Positions 1-4,325 of a stretch of 7,500 bases of DNA are shown here, one piece after another. Source of the DNA: an uncultured Collinsella sp. (lineage in GTDB: Bacteria; Actinomycetota; Coriobacteriia; Coriobacteriales; Coriobacteriaceae); NCBI GenBank assembly GCA_900545505.1, contig UQZC01000074.1, positions 1 to 7,500 on the forward strand, read 5' to 3'. A program made the position numbers and the translations under genes. The notes below the pieces were generated by a model. It was not told where the DNA came from. It was given only the letters and a program-made list of their open reading frames with translations, and searched no databases. How positions within the stretch are numbered: the first letter of the stretch is position 1; each line of letters starts with the position of its first letter.

Positions 1-366
1 GTAGACGTTCTCGAGCGCCGAATGCAGGCCGCGCGCACCGGTACCAGTCTCGGAGGCACCAAAGATGATGATGTCGTCGATACCCAGCTCGTGAGAAACC
101 TCGGACAGCGTAGCGCCCGAGACAAGCGACACCTTCAGGCGCGTGAGCTTGCCCTCGTCAAACTCCGGATAGGACTCAAACAGGGAGCGTGCGACCACGG
201 CGCCCAAAATGGAATCGCCCAAAAACTCAAGGCGCTCATAGCTGGCAGAAACCGGCTGGCCCTCGACTGCCGAGGGATGCGTAAGGGCCGCACGCAGCAG
301 CACCTTATTATTGAACTCGTGGCCCAGAATTTCCTGGGCGCGCGTAAGTCGTTCAGACAAAGCCAA
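1..366 (-). CDS. rnc: Ribonuclease III, N-terminal 122 residues (3' end outside window)
   Basis: RNase III is a cytoplasmic, Mg-dependent endonuclease that cuts double-stranded RNA and matures rRNA precursors. The visible part is its endonuclease domain: LTHPS at residues 28-32, then the signature ERLEFLGDS at 44-52, which holds the metal-binding Glu47 and Asp51, then GTGARGLHSALENVY at 108-122, where the window ends. The C-terminal dsRNA-binding domain lies outside. There is no ATG in frame. The acpP stop codon TAG (370-372) is in the same frame, so the start must lie after it. TTG at 364-366 is preferred because an AGGGAGG Shine-Dalgarno (375-381) sits 8 nt upstream; TTG at 358-360 is the alternative. 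Only 3 nt separate it from acpP, so the two are very likely co-transcribed. One residue is odd: the second acidic motif, usually LADAxEA, reads LENVY here, with Asn120 where a catalytic Asp is usual. Confidence 0.93.
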   Translation of the reverse strand, partial: MALSERLTRAQEILGHEFNNKVLLRAALTHPSAVEGQPVSASYERLEFLGDSILGAVVARSLFESYPEFDEGKLTRLKVSLVSGATLSEVSHELGIDDIIIFGASETGTGARGLHSALENVY

Positions 367-369
367 GAC

Positions 370-612
370 CTAAGCCTCCCTGGCGTTTTCGATAGCGTCG
401 ACGGCGTCGGCGACAGAGTTAAGCGAGAGCAGAGTCTCGTCATCGATCTCGAGGTTGAACTCGTCCTCGATGGCCGTAACCAGCTGCAAACGCTCGAGCG
501 AGTTGGCATCGAGGTCGTCAAAGGTGGTCTCATCGCTAATTTCGGCAACATCGACGCCCAGAACGTCAGCAGCGACCTCGGCGATCTTGTCGAAGATTTC
601 GGAGCGGTCCAT
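370..612 (-). CDS. acpP: Acyl carrier protein with variant NSL attachment motif
   Basis: ACP is the small acidic cytoplasmic protein that carries growing acyl chains on 4'-phosphopantetheine during fatty-acid synthesis and hands acyl groups to PlsX. The product has 80 residues, the usual size, and an acidic four-helix pattern: helix I at about 3-17, then the attachment loop and helix II, DANSLERLQLVTAIEDEF, at 35-52. Ser38 is the predicted modified serine. The residue before it is Asn37, where nearly all ACPs have Asp, and Gln43 replaces a commonly acidic residue of helix II. ATG at 610-612 is chosen because a GAGAGGAAG ribosome site lies just upstream; an in-frame ATG at 625-627 would lie upstream of that site. 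The context plsX-acpP-rnc is the classic fatty-acid arrangement and supports a housekeeping role. The nearby fabD and fabG seen in Bacillus are missing, so they must be elsewhere if present. Confidence 0.93.
   Translation of the reverse strand: MDRSEIFDKIAEVAADVLGVDVAEISDETTFDDLDANSLERLQLVTAIEDEFNLEIDDETLLSLNSVADAVDAIENAREA
375..381 (-). promoter_or_regulatory. Ribosome binding site that fixes the rnc start
   Basis: The minus strand reads AGGGAGG inside the last codons of acpP, 8 nt before the TTG codon at 364-366. As rnc has no ATG and an in-frame stop lies at 370-372, this site selects TTG as the start and suggests translation of rnc follows directly from acpP. Confidence 0.6.
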
Positions 613-648
613 AGCGCTTCCTCTCATAGTGCATGAATACCAAAAGAA

Positions 649-670
649 TGGTACCGCCCGGGCGGTACCA
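649..670. promoter_or_regulatory. Perfect 22-bp palindrome in the acpP leader (operator or hairpin)
   Basis: The half-site TGGTACCGCCC is followed directly by its exact reverse complement, with no mismatch. It lies 37 nt upstream of the acpP start and 56 nt past the plsX stop. As RNA it could fold as a 9-bp stem with a 4-nt CCGG loop. Read on the minus strand it is followed by ATTCTTTTGG, a weak, broken T tract, so a plsX terminator or an acpP attenuator is possible. The perfect symmetry and the place just downstream of a candidate -10 box fit a repressor operator equally well. It does not resemble the AT-rich FapR operator of Bacillus. No second copy was seen in the window. Confidence 0.6.
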
Positions 671-683
671 AGACACGGTTCTG

Positions 684-689
684 ATTCTA
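684..689 (-). promoter_or_regulatory. acpP: Candidate -10 box for acpP-rnc
   Basis: The minus strand reads TAGAAT, one base from the TATAAT consensus, between plsX and acpP. No good -35 box is seen at the right distance; TCTTGG at a 16-nt spacing is the best and is poor. If used, transcription would start near 677, putting the 22-bp palindrome at about +8 to +29 and leaving a leader of roughly 65 nt before acpP. Confidence 0.3.
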
Positions 690-726
690 CCCCACGACGT
701 GCGCCCCAAGACGCATAACGCCGCTG

Positions 727-1746
727 TTATAAAACGATACCGTCCATAGAGTTGGCGACATTCTTGACCAGCCCGGCGCGCACGGCTTCGGCCGCCGCGA
801 GCGTACCGTTTTTAACAGCCTCGTCCGAGGTGGCGCCATGGCCGATCAGGACCACGCCGCGCAGGCCCAGAAGAATCGCGCCGCCCTTGGCGTCGCCAGA
901 GAGCTTGGCCTTAATCTCGCGCATTTGCTTTTTAATGAGCAGCGCGGCAATCTTGGTGCCGAGCGATGACATAAAGACGCCCTTGAGCTCCTGTAGCAAA
1001 AACTTGGCAGCACCCTCGGTGGCCTTGAGCGCAATATTGCCCGACATGCCATCGGCAACGACGACATCGAAGTTACCGGAGGTGATGTCCGTTCCCTCGC
1101 AGTTACCAACAAAGCCGGGAACGGCGGCTTTCATGGCCGGGAAGCAGGCCTTGGTAAAGTTGGAGCCCTTCTCGTCCTCGGTGCCGTTGGCAAGCAGGCC
1201 CACGCGGGGATGCTCGATGCCCAGGACGACGCGGGCATAAGCACTACCCATCTGGGCAAAACGTACCATGTCATCGACCTCGACATCGGGGTTGGCGCCC
1301 ATATCGCACAGCACCGTCAGACCGCCGGCGCGATTGGGTAGCGCATTGGTCAGACAGGGGCGCACCGGCTGCTTCTTGCCTTCGGCCTGATACCTAAACG
1401 GCGTCACGTAGGCGGTGGCAGCGGCGGTCATGGCGCCGGTGGAGCCGGCAGAGAAAAACGCGTCCGCATTACCCTTCTTGATGGCGCGACACGACAGCAC
1501 GATCGACGACTTGCGTTTAGTCATCACGGCGCGAATGGGATCGTCATCCATGGCGATAACGTCAGGTGCCTCAAGGGCCTCAACACGTGCATGGGAAGCG
1601 GCAAAAGGGTTGACGATTTCGGCGGGGCCAGCTGCCAAGACCTCGATATCGGGATCGGCGGCAAGCGCAGCCTCGATACCATCGAGAACAACCTGAGGTT
1701 TCTCGTCTCCGCCCACAACGTCTACACAAACGCGAACGTTACTCAT
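727..1746 (-). CDS. plsX: Phosphate acyltransferase PlsX
   Basis: PlsX is a peripheral membrane enzyme that converts acyl-ACP and phosphate to acyl-phosphate, the donor used by PlsY to start phospholipid synthesis. The product is 339 residues, typical of the family. It opens with VCVDVVGGDEKP (6-17), matching the family's N-terminal D-x-x-GGD motif. SAGSTGAM (99-106) and the C-terminal KGGAILLGLRGVVLIGHG block (287-304) are also characteristic. ATG at 1744-1746 is preferred because an AAGGAG site (1754-1759) lies 7 nt upstream. The ATG at 1750-1752 would be only 1 nt from that site. The gene follows rpmF, as in many bacteria (rpmF-plsX), but an intrinsic terminator lies between them, so expression may depend on read-through or on a separate promoter. 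ACP, the carrier of its substrate, is encoded next. No frameshift or missing motif was seen. Confidence 0.96.
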   Translation of the reverse strand: MSNVRVCVDVVGGDEKPQVVLDGIEAALAADPDIEVLAAGPAEIVNPFAASHARVEALEAPDVIAMDDDPIRAVMTKRKSSIVLSCRAIKKGNADAFFSAGSTGAMTAAATAYVTPFRYQAEGKKQPVRPCLTNALPNRAGGLTVLCDMGANPDVEVDDMVRFAQMGSAYARVVLGIEHPRVGLLANGTEDEKGSNFTKACFPAMKAAVPGFVGNCEGTDITSGNFDVVVADGMSGNIALKATEGAAKFLLQELKGVFMSSLGTKIAALLIKKQMREIKAKLSGDAKGGAILLGLRGVVLIGHGATSDEAVKNGTLAAAEAVRAGLVKNVANSMDGIVL

Positions 1747-1753
1747 AAACATG

Positions 1754-1759
1754 CTCCTT
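1754..1759 (-). promoter_or_regulatory. plsX: Ribosome binding site for plsX
   Basis: AAGGAG on the minus strand lies 7 nt before the ATG at 1744-1746 and 1 nt before the ATG at 1750-1752, so it decides for the downstream start. It sits only a few bases beyond the T tract of the preceding terminator, so a transcript that ends there would lack it. Confidence 0.7.
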
Positions 1760-1763
1760 ATAC

Positions 1764-1793
1764 AAAAATGGCCGACTCATTGAGCCGGCCATT
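1764..1793 (-). terminator. Rho-independent terminator between rpmF and plsX
   Basis: On the minus strand AATGGCCG pairs perfectly with CGGCCATT (8 bp). After one mismatched position the inner CTC/GAG pairs add three more base pairs around an AAT loop. The stem runs straight into five or more T residues, then GTATAAGG. It lies 41 nt past the rpmF stop and ends 17 nt before the plsX start, so it should end rpmF transcripts, or attenuate transcription into plsX. Confidence 0.82.
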
Positions 1794-1796
1794 GTG

Positions 1797-1810
1797 GTTC
1801 CATTTGGAAC
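1797..1810. repeat. 14-bp inverted repeat in the rpmF-plsX gap
   Basis: GTTCCA and TGGAAC are perfect 6-base arms around a 2-base centre. The site lies between the rpmF stop and the terminator hairpin. It is too tight for a stable RNA hairpin, so a protein binding site is possible, but chance cannot be excluded. Confidence 0.35.
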
Positions 1811-1824
1811 GGCATCGCATCCAG

Positions 1825-1830
1825 AGTATA
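1825..1830 (-). promoter_or_regulatory. plsX: Weak candidate -10 box for plsX
   Basis: TATACT on the minus strand differs by one base from TATAAT and lies 3 nt past the rpmF stop. No convincing -35 box precedes it inside the rpmF coding end. If used, its transcript would contain the 14-bp inverted repeat and the terminator hairpin before plsX. Confidence 0.22.
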
Positions 1831-1833
1831 CCG

Positions 1834-2013
1834 TTACTCGGTAACGATAACCTCGCGGTCCTTGTAGAAACCGCAGCTGGGGCACACGTGGTGCGGAAGC
1901 TTAACAGCGCCGCAACGGGGGCACGTGGACTGAGCCGCAGCCGAGATCTTCATGTTGGCGGAACGACGGGTGTGAGTGCGGATACGACCCTGCTTTTGTT
2001 TAGGTACGGGCAT
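1834..2013 (-). CDS. rpmF: 50S ribosomal protein L32 (zinc-binding form)
   Basis: This 59-residue gene encodes bL32, a small protein of the large ribosomal subunit. It begins MPVPKQKQGRIRTHTRRSAN, close to the family's usual MAVPKRKxSK.R...RR opening. It then carries two Cys pairs, CPRC at 31-34 and CPSC at 44-47, which make the zinc ribbon of the zinc-dependent form; zinc-independent paralogues lack these cysteines. The start is firm: an AAGGAAGG site (2019-2026) lies 5 nt before the ATG at 2011-2013. It follows yceD after a 64-bp gap, the yceD-rpmF pairing found across bacteria, and is followed by an intrinsic terminator. A CGTTAC/GTAACG inverted repeat with a 3-base loop (1832-1846) covers the stop codon. 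Confidence 0.97.
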   Translation of the reverse strand: MPVPKQKQGRIRTHTRRSANMKISAAAQSTCPRCGAVKLPHHVCPSCGFYKDREVIVTE

Positions 2014-2077
2014 AGTGACCTTCCTTATGAACTATCCAGTGTGGCGATTACGCGCAAGTAGCGATACTACCACAGTT

Positions 2078-2632
2078 TTACTCATCAAGCTTGAGATTCT
2101 TCAATGCTGCAAATGGATTTTCCGTGGCTTCGGCCCATTCGGCCTCGGCTTGGGCAGCACAATCGCATTGCTCCACGTTGAGATTGCAACCGCAAGTGGG
2201 GCACAGACCGCGACAATCGGGCTTGCAGAGCACCACAAACGGCGTGTCCATAACGACCGCGTCATTGATGGGCTCACCCAGATCGACGATACGGTCCTCA
2301 CCCAGAAGCTCGTAGCCGTCCTCGTAGGCCTCGGGATCCTCGGGCTCCTCAAAGAGGTAGAACTCCTCGATCTCTCCGGCGATGTCAAACCAGGCGGGCT
2401 CCAGGCAGCGGTCGCACTCGCCGGTGGCGTGCGCGCGGACCATACCCGAGAGCAGAACACCGGTGCCGGCGTTGGTAAAGACCACGTCGTAGGCAATACC
2501 GTCCTGCAGCTGGTACTCCTTCTCGCCCACCGTGTAGGCGGCGACATCGACCTTGCCAGTCAGCGGATATGAGTCTCCGGGAAACTCGAGCTGCTCGGAA
2601 AGATCGACGGTTACGCTCGGGAACTCAGCCAT
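2078..2632 (-). CDS. yceD: YceD/DUF177 family protein linked to 23S rRNA
   Basis: YceD (DUF177) proteins are encoded beside rpmF in most bacteria and are linked to accumulation of 23S rRNA and large-subunit assembly; the biochemical activity is not settled. The product is 184 residues. It shows the family's central CDRC pair (73-76) within ATGECDRCLEP and a C-terminal cysteine-rich block, CKPDCRGLCPTCGCN (136-150) plus CDC (156-158), then the usual ending ENPFAALKNLK. Residues 88-113 are very acidic. The nine cysteines suggest a metal site, though this is inferred. The start ATG (2630-2632) overlaps the upstream stop codon as TAATG, and no strong ribosome site precedes it, so translation is probably coupled to the upstream gene. 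A longer frame reaches 2683, but that extension would overlap the upstream coding region. Confidence 0.9.
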   Translation of the reverse strand: MAEFPSVTVDLSEQLEFPGDSYPLTGKVDVAAYTVGEKEYQLQDGIAYDVVFTNAGTGVLLSGMVRAHATGECDRCLEPAWFDIAGEIEEFYLFEEPEDPEAYEDGYELLGEDRIVDLGEPINDAVVMDTPFVVLCKPDCRGLCPTCGCNLNVEQCDCAAQAEAEWAEATENPFAALKNLKLDE

Positions 2633-3129
2633 TACCACTGACCGTTCTGCTGGGCGGCACCCTCGTTGAGCTGCTGACGGCAACGGGTGACGGTGCCGGT
2701 CAGGCTCTTGAGGTTCTCCTCGAGGTGCGTAAAGACCTGCTCGGCGTAATCCTCGGCGGCATAGCGCGTCTCGCGCTCGTACTGCTGGGCACGGTCGCGG
2801 ATGTCGTCGGCTTGCTGCTGTGCTAAGCGGACGATCTCCTGCTCACCGGCAATGGTGAGCGCCTGCTGCTGAGCATCGGCAATGATGGAATCGGCCTGAG
2901 CGGCGGCGGAGGCCATAAGCTCCTCGCGCTCTTTGAGGATACGGCGGGACTTCTGCCACTCCTCGGGATAGCTCATGCGGATCTCATCGAGGATGTTAAA
3001 GAAGACGTCGGCGTCGATAACCTTCATCTGGGCGTTCTTGCCGAACGGCGTCTTAGCCTCTTCGATGAGCCCCTCGAGCTCGTCGACAAGACTCACGATC
3101 CTGTCGCCAGGAAAATTCTCGCCCGGCAT
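2632..3129 (-). CDS. SepIVA/DivIVA-like coiled-coil protein
   Basis: The 165-residue product has a compact N-terminal part (about 8-55: SLVDELEGLIEEAKT, then VIDADVFFNILDEIRMSYPEEW). A long, Gln/Ala/Glu-rich helical stretch follows, likely coiled coil, from about 57 to 150. This layout and the N-terminal sequence resemble mycobacterial SepIVA, a DivIVA-family division factor. The place between coaD and yceD-rpmF matches the sepIVA neighbourhood of Actinobacteria. A role as a cytoplasmic scaffold in division or envelope growth is therefore inferred, not shown. No transmembrane segment or signal peptide is visible. ATG at 3127-3129 is chosen because AAGGAG (3135-3140) lies 5 nt upstream; in-frame ATGs at 3144 and 3153 lie on or beyond this site. 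The stop overlaps the yceD start by one base. Annotators may call such proteins ATPase or V-type ATPase subunit, but no nucleotide-binding motif is present. Confidence 0.72.
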   Translation of the reverse strand: MPGENFPGDRIVSLVDELEGLIEEAKTPFGKNAQMKVIDADVFFNILDEIRMSYPEEWQKSRRILKEREELMASAAAQADSIIADAQQQALTIAGEQEIVRLAQQQADDIRDRAQQYERETRYAAEDYAEQVFTHLEENLKSLTGTVTRCRQQLNEGAAQQNGQW

Positions 3130-3134
3130 CCGGT

Positions 3135-3140
3135 CTCCTT
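3135..3140 (-). promoter_or_regulatory. Ribosome binding site fixing the sepIVA-like start
   Basis: AAGGAG on the minus strand lies 5 nt before ATG 3127-3129. The in-frame ATGs at 3142-3144 and 3151-3153 lie upstream of it, so they are less likely starts. Confidence 0.65.
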
Positions 3141-3164
3141 TCATAGGTAACATATCATCGTGTT

Positions 3165-3173
3165 AGTTTACCA
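3165..3173 (-). promoter_or_regulatory. Weak extended -10 candidate upstream of the sepIVA-like gene
   Basis: The 68-bp gap between coaD and the sepIVA-like gene contains TGGTAAACT on the minus strand, an extended -10 form (TGn followed by a 4-of-6 match to TATAAT). The expected -35 region is only T-rich. It could start a transcript for the sepIVA-like, yceD and rpmF genes. A run of six T residues follows the coaD stop, but without a clear stem, so no terminator is called. Confidence 0.22.
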
Positions 3174-3197
3174 CATGCCACCAGGCAATAAAAAACG

Positions 3198-3695
3198 TCA
3201 CGAAAAGCGATGTTTGAGCGCTTCGACCACGTTGGGCGGCACAAACGTCGACACGTCGCTCCCAAGCGACGCAATCTGGCGCACCACCGAGCTCGAGATG
3301 TAACCGTACTGCGGAGCACTCATGACAAAGATGGACTCCAGCTCGCTATCCAGGCGGTAGTTGAGGTCGGCCTGCTGCAGCTCGTACTCAAAGTCGGTCA
3401 TGGCGCGCAGACCCTTAACGACGGCGCCAGCGCCCCGTTCACGTGCAAAGTCGACTAGCAGGCCGGTGAAGGGCAGCACCTCCACGCCGTCCAAATCGCC
3501 GAGGGCCTCGCGGGCCAGCGCCACGCGCTCGTCGAGCATAAAGGTGGTACCCACGCCGTTTTTACCCTGCGATTCGGCCACGGCGACGATCACGCTGGGA
3601 AAGATGCGACGGGCTCGGCGGATCACGTCGATATGGCCAAAGGTGATGGGATCGAAGGTGCCCGGGACGATTACGCGGTTGATGGTGTCATTCAT
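3198..3695 (-). CDS. coaD: Phosphopantetheine adenylyltransferase (CoA biosynthesis)
   Basis: CoaD joins ATP and 4'-phosphopantetheine to give dephospho-CoA and pyrophosphate, the penultimate step of CoA synthesis in the cytoplasm. The product is 165 residues, the normal length. It has the nucleotidyltransferase motif GTFDPITFGH at 12-21 (the T/HxGH type, Thr18 and His21), KGLRAMTDFEYELQQADLN at 94-112, and ISSSVVRQI at 133-141, the usual C-terminal nucleotide-contact motif. The ATG at 3693-3695 has a GGAGGA site (3701-3706) 5 nt upstream. It overlaps the end of rsmD by 8 bp, and rsmD-coaD is a very common bacterial pair. CoA is also the donor of the ACP prosthetic group, linking it to acpP downstream. 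In this sequence the 5' frame of rsmD runs without a stop into coaD, apparently because of the rsmD frameshift, so a naive call would give a 375-residue fusion. Confidence 0.96.
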   Translation of the reverse strand: MNDTINRVIVPGTFDPITFGHIDVIRRARRIFPSVIVAVAESQGKNGVGTTFMLDERVALAREALGDLDGVEVLPFTGLLVDFARERGAGAVVKGLRAMTDFEYELQQADLNYRLDSELESIFVMSAPQYGYISSSVVRQIASLGSDVSTFVPPNVVEALKHRFS

Positions 3696-4325
3696 GGGTG
3701 TCCTCCGATGGCACATCCTCGTCATTTTCGTTCTCGCCAGTATGGTCGTTCTCGTCCTCGGCCACCCAGCGCAGCAAGTCAACCGAGGTAATGCCGTAGC
3801 GCTTCTCTCGCACGGTCTCAAAACCAGCCGGATGAGCGCCAGTATCGACTGCGGCATGCTCAAACAGGGCAAAGGCCCCGGGTGCCAGCAAACCCTGCCG
3901 GGAAAGATTTTGCAGCAGCTCCTCGACCGGCTCGGCGCCAAAGGCGTACGGCGGATCGAGCAGAACCAGATCAAAGGGACCACCCGGCAGCGCGAGGCGC
4001 TCGCCAGCACATCGCCGATAACGACGCGCCAGCGCGAGCGATCGCGGCACAGCGACTCGATATTCTTGGTGATCAGACGGGCGGCATTGCGATCGATCTC
4101 GAACGTGGTGAGCGAGCGGGCGCCACGCGAGAGCATCTCGATTCCCAGGGCGCCGGAGCCGCCAAAGGCGTCCAGCACGCGGACCTCATCCAAATCGAAA
4201 TCGAACGCCGACATGACCATGGACGCGCATGCCTCGCGCACGCGATCGGTCGTGGGACGGGTGACATCGCGCCCGCGCGGCTCTTCGATCTTGCGGCCGC
4301 GCCATTCACCACCGATGATTCTCAT
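3688..4325 (-). CDS. rsmD: 16S rRNA (guanine966-N2)-methyltransferase, frameshifted in this sequence
   Basis: RsmD methylates N2 of G966 in 16S rRNA during 30S assembly, using S-adenosylmethionine. The first part, in the frame from 4325, has MRIIGGEWRGRKIEEP, RPTTDRVREA (23-32) and the SAM-binding motif VLDAFGGSGALGIE (50-63), and it stays sensible to GDVLASA near 3996. The second part lies in another frame and starts near LALPGGPFD. It carries the catalytic LLDPPYAFG motif and the rest of the fold and ends at 3688. One missing base near 3996-3997, most simply a C, restores a single protein of about 212 residues. The last 25 or so residues are unusually acidic. A perfect AAGGAGG (4336-4342) precedes the ATG, which overlaps the recG stop as ATGA. 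It is either a sequence error or a broken gene. No slippery site for programmed frameshifting is seen. Confidence 0.88.

Noticed and set aside
613..627. Upstream ATG for acpP adding five residues (MRGSA)
   Set aside because: The ribosome site GAGAGGAAG lies between this ATG and the one at 610-612, so the downstream start is favoured and gives the normal ACP length.
2633..2683. Longer start for the yceD gene at 2683
   Set aside because: It would overlap the upstream gene by 52 bases. The ATG at 2630-2632 gives the family's normal N-terminus and a TAATG coupling.
3130..3197. Intrinsic terminator after coaD
   Set aside because: A TTTTTT run follows the coaD stop but no stable GC-rich stem precedes it.
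3990..4002. Programmed ribosomal frameshifting in rsmD
   Set aside because: No X-XXY-YYZ slippery heptamer, stimulatory ribosome-like site or fitting stop codon is present, and rsmD is not known to use frameshifting.
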